Shown in pieces: positions 14,988 to 23,430 of a stretch of 38,163 bases of DNA. The stretch comes from Ignavibacteriota bacterium (lineage in GTDB: Bacteria; Bacteroidota; Ignavibacteria; UBA10030; UBA6906): assembly GCA_003162635.1 (NCBI GenBank), contig PMNE01000065.1:188754-226916 (forward strand), written 5' to 3'. Numbering within the stretch: the first letter of the stretch is position 1; each line of letters opens with the position of its first letter. The notes below the pieces were generated by a model. The model saw only the letters and a program-made list of their open reading frames with translations, was not told the DNA's origin and did not search any database. Both the position numbers and the translations under genes were made by a program.

Positions 14988-15610
14988 GCGACGAACTGAA
15001 AAAGGAAGACTCCCCGGAAGCTGCGCTGCCGGCGGATCCCGAAGGACCATCGGCGCGGGAGACCACCGGGACCGTTCTTGAGCGGCACAACGTGCTGTCG
15101 TCCCTCGACGACATTCAACAGAAGCTCGTGGAGGCCCAACAGAGCGCCGAGGCATTCAAGGACCAGCTCCTCCGGAAAGCAGCGGAATTCGAAAACTACA
15201 AACGCCGGGTCGAAGGCGAGTTTGCCGCGCTGATCAGGAACGCAAACGAGGAGATCCTCTTCTCCCTGATCCCGGTGGTCGAAGATTTTGCCCGTTCGCT
15301 GAAAGCGGGGAAGGAACCAGACGACGCCGAAGCGGTCCGGCAGGGGGTGGAACTAATCTATCAGAAGTTCACCAAAGTGCTTGAACAACAGGGACTTGTT
15401 CCCTTCTCGTCCCTTGGTAAGCCGTTTGACGTCGACTTTCACGATGCGTTGCTGCAGGTGCCCAGGTCCGACGTCCCCTCAGGAACCGTTGTCGAGGAAG
15501 TGGAGAAGGGGTACATGTTGCACGACAGGGTCCTCCGCCACGCCAAGGTAGTCGTGTCCACCGGCGGGCCGGACGGGCCGGCAGCGGGCAAGAAGCCGGC
15601 GGACGCATAA
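14984..15610 (+). CDS. grpE: Nucleotide exchange factor GrpE
   Basis: A 208-residue GrpE, the factor that releases ADP from DnaK. A charged, disordered N-terminus is followed by the long coiled-coil helix (about residues 40-85) with the family run [19 protein letters not shown]. Next comes [12 protein letters not shown] and the beta-rich wing with [20 protein letters not shown] and [20 protein letters not shown]. It overlaps hrcA by 4 nt upstream, and its TAA shares one base with the dnaJ ATG, so all three are translationally coupled. Confidence 0.95.
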   Translation: MSDELKKEDSPEAALPADPEGPSARETTGTVLERHNVLSSLDDIQQKLVEAQQSAEAFKDQLLRKAAEFENYKRRVEGEFAALIRNANEEILFSLIPVVEDFARSLKAGKEPDDAEAVRQGVELIYQKFTKVLEQQGLVPFSSLGKPFDVDFHDALLQVPRSDVPSGTVVEEVEKGYMLHDRVLRHAKVVVSTGGPDGPAAGKKPADA

Positions 15611-16776
15611 TGGCCAAGAAGGACTTTTACCACGTTCTCGGCATCGAGCGGAACGCATCGCAGGAAGAAATCAAGAAGGCGTACAGGAAACTGGCGCTGA
15701 AGTATCATCCCGACCGAAACCCCGGCAACAAAGACGCAGAGGAACAATTCAAGGAGGCAGCTGAGGCATACGAGGTTCTGAGCGATCCTTCCAAGCGGCA
15801 GCGCTACGACCAGTACGGTCACGAAGGGATGCGGGGCACCGACTTCCGACCGTTCACCGATGTCAACGACATTTTTTCCACGTTCAGCGACATCTTCGGC
15901 GGCGCTGTCGGTGGATCGATCTTCGAGGACATGTTCGGTCAGCAGGGGCGGCAGCGGCAGCGCTCGGGCGGGGGGGCGGGCTCGGATTTGAAGGTCCGGT
16001 TGAAGCTCACGCTCGAGGAGGTCGCCTCAGGTGTCGAGAAAAAATTGAAGATCAGGGCGTGGAGGAAGTGCGACACGTGCGGCGGCAGCGGCGCAAAGAA
16101 CGCCGGGAGTTTGATCACCTGCCCCGTCTGCAAGGGCTCCGGCGAAATCCGCCAGGTTTCGCGTTCCGTCTTCGGCCAATTCGTCAACGTCGCCCCTTGC
16201 CAAAACTGCGGCGGTGACGGACGTGTGATCAAGGAACCATGTCTCACCTGTCACGGCGACGGACGCGTGCAGGGGGAAGCGACGATCAAGGTCTCCATCC
16301 CTGCGGGAGTCAGCGAAGGAAATTACATCCCTCTGCGCGGGGAAGGGAATGTCGGGCGCCGGGGCGGCCCGGGGGGGGACATCATCGTCGCGATCGAAGA
16401 AGAACCTCACAGCGTTTTCACCCGGAACGGAGACGACGTTGTGCTCGACCTTCTCGTCGGATTCCCGGAAGCTGCGATGGGAGGCGAGGTCGAAGTCCCC
16501 ACCCTGACCGGACGTGCGCGGCTGAAGATCGATCCCGGGGTGCAGTCCGGACGAATCCTGCGGATGCGCGACAAGGGAATTCCGCACCTGAACAGTTTCG
16601 GAAGGGGCGATCAACTTGTCCGGGTGAATATTTGGACACCGACCAGCCTGAGCGCGCGGGACAAGCAGCTCTTGAAGGAACTCGCATCGTCTGAGAACAT
16701 GAACCCTAAAGAAGGAGACAGGTCCGCTCATTCCGACAAGAGTTTCTTCGGGCGGGTGAAGAAGGCCTTTTCCTGA
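15610..16776 (+). CDS. dnaJ: Chaperone protein DnaJ
   Basis: A 388-residue type I DnaJ (Hsp40), the co-chaperone that stimulates DnaK ATP hydrolysis. The J domain (about residues 1-70) has the HPD motif in [15 protein letters not shown], followed by a G/F-rich stretch. The zinc domain has four CxxCxGxG repeats: [24 protein letters not shown] and CLTCHGDG. The two substrate-binding domains follow with [20 protein letters not shown] and the [16 protein letters not shown] block. It contains a G7 tract near 15970 and a G8 tract at 16371-16378. The start overlaps the grpE stop (TAATG). The comEA-like gene follows 6 nt later. Confidence 0.97.
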   Translation: MAKKDFYHVLGIERNASQEEIKKAYRKLALKYHPDRNPGNKDAEEQFKEAAEAYEVLSDPSKRQRYDQYGHEGMRGTDFRPFTDVNDIFSTFSDIFGGAVGGSIFEDMFGQQGRQRQRSGGGAGSDLKVRLKLTLEEVASGVEKKLKIRAWRKCDTCGGSGAKNAGSLITCPVCKGSGEIRQVSRSVFGQFVNVAPCQNCGGDGRVIKEPCLTCHGDGRVQGEATIKVSIPAGVSEGNYIPLRGEGNVGRRGGPGGDIIVAIEEEPHSVFTRNGDDVVLDLLVGFPEAAMGGEVEVPTLTGRARLKIDPGVQSGRILRMRDKGIPHLNSFGRGDQLVRVNIWTPTSLSARDKQLLKELASSENMNPKEGDRSAHSDKSFFGRVKKAFS

Positions 16777-16782
16777 CGCACT

Positions 16783-17259
16783 ATGAAGTTCCTCACCGAC
16801 CTTCACCAGAGGTTCGGGTTTACGAGGAATGAGATCCATGTCATTCTCTTCCTCACCCTGACCCTGCCGGTCGGCCTGGGGATCAGATGGCTCCGTTCTG
16901 CTCCAGGAGCCCCCGGGGGGATCCTGCCGACCGTCGATTACGCGCAGACTGACAGCATGTTCCTGGCTCGTTCGCGCGCCACGCCGCACGATTCGTCGGC
17001 GGCCTCCGACTCCTCTCCCCGTGCCGCCCCGGCACGGAAGCCCGCGCTTGTCCCCGGCGGCATCAATGTCAACACGGCGACCAAGGACGAGCTTGTCCGT
17101 CTTCCCGGTATCGGCGAAGCGTTTGCCGAGAGAATCATCCTCTACCGGAATGAAAACGGCCCGTTCGCTTCCGTCTCCGATCTGTCGAATGTGAAGGGAA
17201 TCGGACCGAAAAAGCTGGAAAGACTCCGCCCTTTTGTCAGGACGGATGGGCTGCGTTGA
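16783..17259 (+). CDS. ComEA-like helix-hairpin-helix protein
   Basis: A 158-residue protein with one N-terminal transmembrane helix (about residues 18-40), a Pro/Ala/Ser-rich linker, and a C-terminal double helix-hairpin-helix domain of ComEA type (about 90-155): [35 protein letters not shown] and [15 protein letters not shown]. ComEA binds incoming double-stranded DNA at the membrane during transformation; the family also includes proteins of unknown role with the same fold. The membrane anchor fits a ComEA-type DNA receptor facing the periplasm. It follows dnaJ by 6 nt and precedes a PilM-like gene; comEC is not in the window. Confidence 0.82.
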   Translation: MKFLTDLHQRFGFTRNEIHVILFLTLTLPVGLGIRWLRSAPGAPGGILPTVDYAQTDSMFLARSRATPHDSSAASDSSPRAAPARKPALVPGGINVNTATKDELVRLPGIGEAFAERIILYRNENGPFASVSDLSNVKGIGPKKLERLRPFVRTDGLR

Positions 17260-17286
17260 CACAGACCGTCGTTTTTTGCATATTAT
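17256..17286 (+). promoter_or_regulatory. Possible promoter for the PilM-like gene unit
   Basis: TTGACA (17256-17261, overlapping the comEA-like stop) is followed by TATTAT at 17281-17286 with 19 bp between, or by CATATT with 17 bp. A T-rich stretch follows. The leader to the ATG at 17332 would be about 40 nt and shows no Shine-Dalgarno. Confidence 0.55.
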
Positions 17287-17331
17287 TTGTTTCTCCTGTA
17301 TCTCATACCATCTTGCTCCTGATCCTTTCCC

Positions 17332-18234
17332 ATGCCAGCGCGAGATTTCATACTGGGGTTGAGCCTGAGTGGCGGAGGCGTGCAGGCCGTCGAGCTTGAG
17401 AGAGACGGCGCCAAAACGACGCTGCTGGCCATCGACGAGTGGGAGGATGTTCTCTCCCCCCGCCCCGGAGATGCCGGTGCGCCTGACATCGTCGAATTCC
17501 AGCGCCAACTGGCCCGGTTCATGTCCACCAACCAGGTCCGCGCGGAAAAGGTCTCCGTTGCACTGGACACGGCCATTCTTTTCATCAACAGTCTTCCGAT
17601 TGAACAAGGCCTCACACGGACGGAGATCAACGATCACGTTCGCTGGGAGCTCTCGCAGTATTACCCCGACACCGATCCCGCGGAGTTCATCACCGACGTC
17701 CACATCCTTGCGGAAAAATCGAACGGTCCCCACAACGAGGCACAGAGCGTATCCGTCCGCCGCCACGACGCCGCGTTGATCCATCAGGCCGTCAAAGGGA
17801 TGGGGTTGGACCTGTACATCGTCGACGCGGACCACTATGCCGCCGACACGGCCCTGAGGCTCAATTACCCCGACACCTATAGAAAGTACATCGCCCTCAT
17901 CGGTGTCAAAGAAAATCGTCTGGACATCAGTCTCATGCGGAGCGGGAGTTTCGAAACATACCGGTACGTCACCGTCGGCTCGAACCAGGAGATCATTCAG
18001 ACGTTCGCGGCGCTTGCGCGGAAGGCGCCCGAGATCCACTCGATCACCGCATACGGACCGTATCTCGACCGCGAGCTGTTGACCCTCATTCGCCGCGGCA
18101 CGCCAATCCTCGTCGAAGCCCTCAACCCGCTTCGCCACATCGACGTCGCAGAATCTCTCCGCCTTGCCGATCACCTGACGGTTCCCTCCTATCGGTTTGC
18201 AGCAGCCGTGGGTGTCGCCCTGCGCAAGGATTGA
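17332..18234 (+). CDS. PilM-like actin-fold protein
   Basis: A 300-residue protein resembling type IV pilus assembly protein PilM (an FtsA-like actin fold). It starts with DFILGLSLSGGGVQAVELER, the first phosphate-loop region. It continues with VRAEKVSVALDTAILFINSL, VRWELSQYYPD, a second-subdomain VDADHYAADTALRLNYP, and a C-terminal LVEALNPLRHIDVAE followed by FAAAVGVALRKD. PilM sits under the inner membrane and binds the tail of PilN. Here pilN, pilO, pilP and pilQ are absent next door; the gene is followed by rsmD with a 3-nt gap. A generic actin-like or competence-linked ATPase of another kind remains possible. Confidence 0.68.
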   Translation: MPARDFILGLSLSGGGVQAVELERDGAKTTLLAIDEWEDVLSPRPGDAGAPDIVEFQRQLARFMSTNQVRAEKVSVALDTAILFINSLPIEQGLTRTEINDHVRWELSQYYPDTDPAEFITDVHILAEKSNGPHNEAQSVSVRRHDAALIHQAVKGMGLDLYIVDADHYAADTALRLNYPDTYRKYIALIGVKENRLDISLMRSGSFETYRYVTVGSNQEIIQTFAALARKAPEIHSITAYGPYLDRELLTLIRRGTPILVEALNPLRHIDVAESLRLADHLTVPSYRFAAAVGVALRKD

Positions 18235-18237
18235 GCC

Positions 18238-18804
18238 ATGCGCATCACCACGGGGTTGTATAAGGGAAGGACCATCCTGACGGTGAAGGACTATTCCGTA
18301 CGTCCCGCAACGGATCGGGTGCGGCAGACGATCTTCAACATGATCACGAGTCGGATATCCCTGGATGGCATCCGGGTCCTCGACCTGTTCGCAGGAAGCG
18401 GGAGCCTGGGTCTTGAGGCCCTCAGCCGGGGGGCGGCCCACGCCACGTTCGTTGAGCAAAACGAAGAAGCCGCCGAGGTCATCGAGCGGACCATCGCGCT
18501 GTTCGGGTGCGCGGACCGTGCGCAGGTGCTCCCGATGGATGCAATGCACTTTGCGGGAGCGCATCGTGTCCCGTTTCACCTCGTCTTCGCGGACCCGCCG
18601 TATGTGTTCGACGGCACGAAGGACATTCCCGGTCTCCTCTTCGGCAATGGCATTCTCACACCCGGCGGATACCTGGTAATCGAGCATGCCGACGACCTGG
18701 CGTTCGAGAGCACGACACAGTACACCGCAGGTCCTGTGAAGAAGTTCGGACGCACGCGCGTCACCTTCTTCCGGCAGGCGGCTATTCCGGAGGAGGGAAA
18801 ATGA
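18238..18804 (+). CDS. rsmD: 16S rRNA (guanine(966)-N2)-methyltransferase RsmD
   Basis: A 188-residue methyltransferase of the RsmD family, which methylates G966 in helix 31 of 16S rRNA using S-adenosylmethionine. The family start MRITTGLYKGRTIL is followed by VRPATDRVRQTIFNM, the SAM-binding motif I VLDLFAGSGSLGLEALSRGA, and catalytic motif IV LVFADPPY. Its stop overlaps the coaD ATG (ATGA). rsmD-coaD adjacency is very common across bacteria and supports both calls. Confidence 0.94.
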   Translation: MRITTGLYKGRTILTVKDYSVRPATDRVRQTIFNMITSRISLDGIRVLDLFAGSGSLGLEALSRGAAHATFVEQNEEAAEVIERTIALFGCADRAQVLPMDAMHFAGAHRVPFHLVFADPPYVFDGTKDIPGLLFGNGILTPGGYLVIEHADDLAFESTTQYTAGPVKKFGRTRVTFFRQAAIPEEGK

Positions 18805-19298
18805 AACAGCAGATCGCCATCTATCCGGGGACGTTCGACCCGATCACGGAGGGCCACATCGACGTTGTCCGCAGGGCAACGGCCCTCTTCCCCCGCGTCA
18901 TCGTCCTCGTCGCCAAGAACCCGTCGAAGCAGCCGTTGTTCTCGGACGAGGAGCGCATGACGATGATCAGGGAGATATTCAAAGGACACCGCCGCGTGGC
19001 CGTCGATGCCTTTGATGGACTTCTCGTTGATTATGCGCGGCGGCAGAAGGCGGGCGTGATCATCCGGGGACTGCGGGCGGTATCGGATTTCGAATACGAA
19101 TTCCAAATGGCTTTGACGAACAGGAAACTTGCGCGGACGATTGATACGGTCTTCCTCGTCCCCGATGAGCGGTACACGTATCTCACGTCCTCGATCGTGC
19201 GGGAGGTGGCGCGGCTCGGGGGCGACGTCTCCGATTTCGTCCCACCCGGCGTGCGGAAGAGATTGATTGCAGCAGTGTCGCAACGTTCAGGAAGGTAA
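18801..19298 (+). CDS. coaD: Pantetheine-phosphate adenylyltransferase
   Basis: A 165-residue CoaD, which joins 4-phosphopantetheine and ATP to give dephospho-CoA, the fourth step of coenzyme A synthesis. The nucleotidyltransferase signature is YPGTFDPITEGHIDVVRRA, with TEGH at about residues 16-19 standing for the T/HxGH motif. RGLRAVSDFEYEFQMALTNR and YTYLTSSIVREVARLGGDVS complete the active site. The ATG at 18801 is preceded by AGGAGGG. It overlaps rsmD by 4 nt and its TAA shares one base with the next ATG. Confidence 0.97.
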   Translation: MKQQIAIYPGTFDPITEGHIDVVRRATALFPRVIVLVAKNPSKQPLFSDEERMTMIREIFKGHRRVAVDAFDGLLVDYARRQKAGVIIRGLRAVSDFEYEFQMALTNRKLARTIDTVFLVPDERYTYLTSSIVREVARLGGDVSDFVPPGVRKRLIAAVSQRSGR

Positions 19299-20488
19299 TG
19301 GTATCGCGAAGGATTGAAGAGCTGGGTGAGTCGCAAACGCTGTTCTTTGCACAACAGGCCCGGCAGTTGAAGGAAGCGGGGGTCGACGTCGTCAGCCTGA
19401 CCGCAGGGGAACCCGATTTCCCGACGCCGCGTCACATCAAGGACGCCGCGATCGAGGCGCTGCGGACCGACTTCACGCATTACACTGCCAACCAGGGAAT
19501 GCCCGAACTCCTGGATGCCGTTGGCGAGAAGTTCTCCCATGACAATGGCCTCCGGTTCACGCGCGAACAGATTCTGGTGTCGTGCGGCGCCAAGCAGTCC
19601 ATCTTCAATGCCCTCTGCGCAATCCTCAACCCGGGGGAAGAGGTCATCATCCCCGCACCGTACTGGGTCAGCTACCCTTCCATTGTGCGCCTCGCCGGCG
19701 GAATCCCCGTGGTCGTCCCCCTGGCCGAGGCAGGCGGTTATCGGATCGACCCCCTTCTTCTCCGAAAGGCGGTGACGCCGCGGACCCGTGTGTTGTTGCT
19801 CAATTCGCCGGGAAACCCGACGGGCGTTGCGCTCACACGGGAAGAGGCGGCGGGAATCGCGCGCGTTGTGCAGGAATCCGGGATCCTTGTGGTGAGCGAT
19901 GAGATCTATGAAAAGGTGATCTTTGACAGGCGAACCCACGTGAGCATCGGTTCTCTCCAAGGCATGGAGGATCGCGTCGTTACCGTCAACGGCGTTTCCA
20001 AGGCCTACGCGATGACCGGCTGGCGGATAGGCTACATGGGAGGACCGGCGGATATCGTCCAGGCCGCGGCGAAAGTCCAGGGTCAGACGACGAACAATGC
20101 AAATTCCATTGCGCAGAAAGCGACCATCGCGGCGCTGCGCGGCCCGCAGGAGCCGATACAGGAGATGACGGCGGAGTTTGAGCGGAGGCGCGACGTGGTT
20201 GTCCATCGTCTCTCAGGAATCCCGTCCATCACATTCACTCCGCCCGAGGGGGCGATGTACGTCCTGGTCAACGCATCGGGTGTCATGGGAAAGACCGGAC
20301 CGGATGGGCCTATCGCGAATCCCGCGGCGCTCGCTCACTATTTGCTCCACCGGCACCATGTCGCCTTGATTCCCGGCGACGCGTTTGGAGCGCCAACGTC
20401 CTTGCGCCTGTCCTTCGCCTGCTCGCGCGCGGATCTGGAAAAAGGGCTGGCCCGGCTGGCCCGGGGGCTGGAAGAGTTGAAGAACTGA
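19298..20488 (+). CDS. Class I PLP-dependent aminotransferase (aspartate aminotransferase-like)
   Basis: A 396-residue fold-type I aminotransferase of the aspartate/tyrosine group, subgroup I-gamma by its motifs: SLTAGEPDFPTP near the N-terminus, NSPGNPTGVALTREE, VVSDEIYEKVIFDR, and the pyridoxal-phosphate lysine in VNGVSKAYAMTGWRIGYMGG (about K237). The substrate-carboxylate Arg is in LRLSFACS. It most likely interconverts aspartate and 2-oxoglutarate with oxaloacetate and glutamate; prephenate or aromatic activity cannot be excluded. Start codon overlap with coaD (TAATG) places it in the same transcript. Confidence 0.9.
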   Translation: MVSRRIEELGESQTLFFAQQARQLKEAGVDVVSLTAGEPDFPTPRHIKDAAIEALRTDFTHYTANQGMPELLDAVGEKFSHDNGLRFTREQILVSCGAKQSIFNALCAILNPGEEVIIPAPYWVSYPSIVRLAGGIPVVVPLAEAGGYRIDPLLLRKAVTPRTRVLLLNSPGNPTGVALTREEAAGIARVVQESGILVVSDEIYEKVIFDRRTHVSIGSLQGMEDRVVTVNGVSKAYAMTGWRIGYMGGPADIVQAAAKVQGQTTNNANSIAQKATIAALRGPQEPIQEMTAEFERRRDVVVHRLSGIPSITFTPPEGAMYVLVNASGVMGKTGPDGPIANPAALAHYLLHRHHVALIPGDAFGAPTSLRLSFACSRADLEKGLARLARGLEELKN

Positions 20489-20498
20489 GGAGAGATCA

Positions 20499-20855
20499 AT
20501 GCCCACGTATGAATACATCTGCAAGAACTGCGGTCACACATTTGAGGAACTCCAGTCGATCAAGGCCGACCCTCTCCGCCGCTGCCCGAGGTGCCAGAAA
20601 GAGACTCTGGCACGGGTCCTGGGAGGAGGGACCGGCCTGATCTTCAAAGGAACCGGCTTCTACCAGACGGATTACAATCGCGGATCAGCGCCGGCAGGGC
20701 ACAAGAAGAAAGCCAGGAAGGAGGAAGTGAAAAAGGAGGATGGAAAGAAGGAGGAGGGAAAGAAGGGGGATGTGAAGAAAGAGACCTCAACACCGGCAAC
20801 GCCGCCGGCCGCAAAGAAAAAATCGCCGGGCCCTACTGGTACCGATCAAGCTTGA
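20499..20855 (+). CDS. FmdB-type zinc ribbon protein with a lysine/glutamate-rich tail
   Basis: A 118-residue protein. The first 60 residues are a FmdB/CxxC zinc ribbon: MPTYEYICKNCGHTFEEL, then CPRCQKETLARVLGGGTGLI and FKGTGFYQTDY. The family is named from a putative regulator of formamidase/acetamidase but its function is not established. The last 50 residues are a low-complexity Lys/Glu then Thr/Pro/Ala tail. The gene is preceded by GAGGAGAG and follows the aminotransferase by 10 nt. Its final 23 bp overlap the end of lptB on the opposite strand. Confidence 0.85.
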   Translation: MPTYEYICKNCGHTFEELQSIKADPLRRCPRCQKETLARVLGGGTGLIFKGTGFYQTDYNRGSAPAGHKKKARKEEVKKEDGKKEEGKKGDVKKETSTPATPPAAKKKSPGPTGTDQA

Positions 20856-21606
20856 ACTTCTCGCCGAGGTACAGTTTCCTCGCCTCCGGATCGTTGGCCA
20901 GGGACTCGGATGTCCCCGCTTTCAGGATTTCCCCCTCAAAGAGCAGGTAGGCCCGATCGGTCACCGAGAGGGTCTCATGCACGTTGTGATCCGTCACGAG
21001 CACACCAATGCCACGACGCTTCAGGGTGGCGACGGTCTTCATGATCTCTTCCACGGCGATCGGATCGATCCCCGCAAACGGCTCATCAAGGAGAATGAAT
21101 GTGGGATCCGTTGCAAGGGAGCGTGCGATTTCCGTACGCCGCCGCTCGCCGCCGGAAAGCGTGTATCCCTTGCTTTGGGCAATGTGCGATATGTTGAAAT
21201 CGACCATGAGTTGCTCGCATTTTCTTTTCCGGTCGGCATTGCTCATGTCCATCATCTGCAGAACCGCCAGAATATTTTCTTCCACGCTCATCTTCCGGAA
21301 GACCGACGCCTCCTGCGGCAGGTAGCCGATCCCCATTCGGGCGCGTTTGTACATCGCGATGTCTGTGATCTCGGTGTCATCCACAAACACCTTTCCCCCG
21401 GTCGGGCGGATCATGCCAACTATCATGTAGAACGTCGTCGTTTTCCCTGCACCGTTCGGTCCAAGGAGTCCGACCACTTCTCCCTGGCGGACCTCGATGC
21501 TGACCCCCTGGACGACCGCCCTCTTCTTGTACCGCTTCAGCAGGTTTTCGGCGCGGAGCAGTCTTCCAGGTGTTGGAGGAACCGGAGGAGTGGTCGGGAG
21601 AGTCAT
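20833..21606 (-). CDS. lptB: LPS export ABC transporter ATP-binding protein LptB
   Basis: A 257-residue ABC ATPase that powers LPS extraction from the inner membrane with LptF, LptG and LptC. Walker A is GPNGAGKT (about residues 49-56), the signature is TLSGGERRRTEIARSLATD, Walker B is FILLDEPFAGIDPIAVEEI, and the switch His is in VLVTDHNVHETL. The VDDTEITDIAMYKRARMGIG and YLPQEASVFRKMSV stretches are specific for LptB over generic ABC proteins. I chose the ATG at 21606, which has GAGGAAGAA upstream and overlaps the lptA stop by 4 nt; the frame is open further upstream but not conserved. Its end overlaps fmdB convergently by 23 bp. Confidence 0.96.
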   Translation of the reverse strand: MTLPTTPPVPPTPGRLLRAENLLKRYKKRAVVQGVSIEVRQGEVVGLLGPNGAGKTTTFYMIVGMIRPTGGKVFVDDTEITDIAMYKRARMGIGYLPQEASVFRKMSVEENILAVLQMMDMSNADRKRKCEQLMVDFNISHIAQSKGYTLSGGERRRTEIARSLATDPTFILLDEPFAGIDPIAVEEIMKTVATLKRRGIGVLVTDHNVHETLSVTDRAYLLFEGEILKAGTSESLANDPEARKLYLGEKFKLDRYQ

Positions 21607-22889
21607 TTCTTCCTCAAAGGGGGAATGTGCACCGGAAGGACCCGCACAGCCTCGGGCTTGTCCGTCCGCCACCGGAAAGACGGGAGAGCGTATTCCTTCT
21701 CCCTCTTGTTCACCATATTCTCGGGGAAGTAGTCTCCCTCCACACCGCCGTAGACCGTAATGGAAGCGGCTTTCCCGCCGGCGAAGAGGATGACGATTCT
21801 ATCCCCGCTCGTCCTGTTCAGGCCGTTCGCGAGAGAATCATCGTACAGGTGATACACGCTGATCGCCCTGCCTTCGACATCCGTGCGGTGAAGACCGCTG
21901 GTATCGAACTGCATGGTGAGGAGGTCTCCCATCATCTGGTCGTACCGTCCGGGATGGAGCGAATCGCTCTCCGACATCGTCAATGTGTTCCCCATGACGA
22001 GCAATCGTTCCAGCTTCCTGTGTTTCAGGTACACATTCATCGAATCGCCGCTCACCTGCGACTCCTCGTACCACAGGTAGGGCTTTGTGCGAAGCTGCAG
22101 ACTGTCGCCTTCGGTGTACAGGCACGCCTCCTGGCCTCTTGCCGCCAGATCAGAGCGCACCATGGTGACGCTGTCATGCGCCACGAGACGTTTCATACCT
22201 TCACGGAAGGCCTCGAGGATCCTCCCGCGCACCTGCAGCGTGTCGGCCTTCCCTCCCCCCGTCGAATCGATCTGCACGAGAAGGGGATCGATGGTCATCC
22301 TATCGTAGTTCGTCACCGGATCGTGGTCGAGGCGTCCGCCGTAGATCGTCACACGGTCGGCGCTGCTCACAGCTCTGACATGCCCCAGACTGATCGAGCG
22401 GCGCGTCTCCCGGAAATACGTGAGCGAATCGGACAGCACCACCGATCCGCTGTCGCGAACGATGACATTCGTGTGAAAGAACGCCCTTCGTTCCTCCACA
22501 AAATACTCCCCGTACACAGCTGTGAGCGTGGTCGCCCTGTCATCAAGGCGGACATCCTCGAACGCCTCAGCACGCCGTTCGCTCCTGTGGTACGACCCAC
22601 GCGGCGCGCGCAGTGTCAGCGTATCGTCGCGGATGACGACATTCCCCGCAAGATCCCACCGCCCCTGCCGGCGGAATTCGACAGCCTGGTCGCAGGTGAT
22701 CAACACGTTCTCCTGGCTGAGCACCACATGTCCCACCAGCTCCCGGGCTTCCTCCCCGTCGATCACGAGACCAAGAAGACTGTCGGCATGCTGGAGGACG
22801 ATCGGCTTCTCTGTCTGCCCGGATGACTTCGCTTCTCCAACCACAAGCAGGCAGGCAGTGAGGAAGGCAGGCCAGGTGCGGTACTGCAC
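21603..22889 (-). CDS. lptA: OstA/LptA-like periplasmic LPS transport protein
   Basis: A 428-residue exported protein (signal peptide of about 24 residues) with repeated OstA-type beta-jellyroll strands: VLQHADSLLGLVIDGEEARE, ELVGHVVLSQENVLITCDQA, WDLAGNVVIRDDTLTLRAP and many later D-S/T-L repeats. LptA forms the periplasmic bridge for LPS between LptC and LptD. It is more than twice the length of E. coli LptA (185), as in OstA-like proteins of Bacteroidota, so it could form a longer bridge segment or fold in two or more jellyrolls. It is encoded between lptC (10-nt gap) and lptB (4-nt overlap), which supports the assignment. Confidence 0.82.
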   Translation of the reverse strand: MQYRTWPAFLTACLLVVGEAKSSGQTEKPIVLQHADSLLGLVIDGEEARELVGHVVLSQENVLITCDQAVEFRRQGRWDLAGNVVIRDDTLTLRAPRGSYHRSERRAEAFEDVRLDDRATTLTAVYGEYFVEERRAFFHTNVIVRDSGSVVLSDSLTYFRETRRSISLGHVRAVSSADRVTIYGGRLDHDPVTNYDRMTIDPLLVQIDSTGGGKADTLQVRGRILEAFREGMKRLVAHDSVTMVRSDLAARGQEACLYTEGDSLQLRTKPYLWYEESQVSGDSMNVYLKHRKLERLLVMGNTLTMSESDSLHPGRYDQMMGDLLTMQFDTSGLHRTDVEGRAISVYHLYDDSLANGLNRTSGDRIVILFAGGKAASITVYGGVEGDYFPENMVNKREKEYALPSFRWRTDKPEAVRVLPVHIPPLRKK

Positions 22890-22899
22890 AGGTCGTTTC

Positions 22900-23430
22900 C
22901 TATTTGTGCTGGATGGAGGAACCGGTCACCACGAATATCTTGTAGTTCTTCAACCCCTGATCGCTCACCATGCCATGCCCCATAATATGCTCGGTCGGAG
23001 AGACAATATCGACAAAGTCATCCGTGTGGATTTTTCGTTCCGCGCTGTTCCAGAAGAGGCGATCGGTCCGCAGGGTCGTCCCGCTGTCGGAGACCACGAC
23101 GACGTTGTCGTAGGCATTGAAGTCTTCCGTCGCATCGTCCACCTTCCCCCGCCGGGCCGTCAACATCGACGTGTGCTCGCCGGCTTCCCCGTAAAAGTCC
23201 ACATGCACGCTTTCCTCCAGCACCGTGAAACGCTGCTGTTGGAAGGAGGCGATGTGTCCCGCCCAGAGCACCGCCTTCACCCGGGCAGAGTCGGAAAACG
23301 TGACGGTGCTCTGCCAACTCTCCTGCGAAGGGAGATCGTTGCTGGGAAGCGGGACCACCGACGGCTTCAGATGCTCCTCACACCCCGTCAGCAGCAACCC
23401 CCCCAGGATGAACAATGCCGCCCTCGTCAT
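22900..23430 (-). CDS. lptC: LPS export periplasmic protein LptC (lipoprotein)
   Basis: A 176-residue protein with a lipoprotein-type signal ending LLLTGC (Cys at about residue 17), then an LptC-like jellyroll: ESWQSTVTFSDSARVKAVLW, VHVDFYGEAGEHTSMLTARR, DDATEDFNAYDNVVVVSDSG, TLRTDRLFWNSAERKIHTDD and a conserved GHGMVSDQGLKNYKIF end. LptC links the LptB2FG complex to LptA. E. coli LptC is anchored by a transmembrane helix; a lipid anchor as here is common in Bacteroidota. It overlaps kdsD by 4 nt and is followed by lptA. Confidence 0.88.
   Translation of the reverse strand: MTRAALFILGGLLLTGCEEHLKPSVVPLPSNDLPSQESWQSTVTFSDSARVKAVLWAGHIASFQQQRFTVLEESVHVDFYGEAGEHTSMLTARRGKVDDATEDFNAYDNVVVVSDSGTTLRTDRLFWNSAERKIHTDDFVDIVSPTEHIMGHGMVSDQGLKNYKIFVVTGSSIQHK

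Noticed and set aside
16027-18687. A very long open frame of about 886 codons on the minus strand.
   Set aside because: It lies opposite dnaJ, comEA-like, pilM-like and rsmD, which are well supported by motifs. The translation is rich in Arg, Asp and His with no domain, typical of antisense frames in GC-rich DNA.
21570-22826. A plus-strand open frame of about 418 codons opposite lptA.
   Set aside because: The minus-strand product has a signal peptide and OstA-like strands and fits the operon; the plus frame has none.
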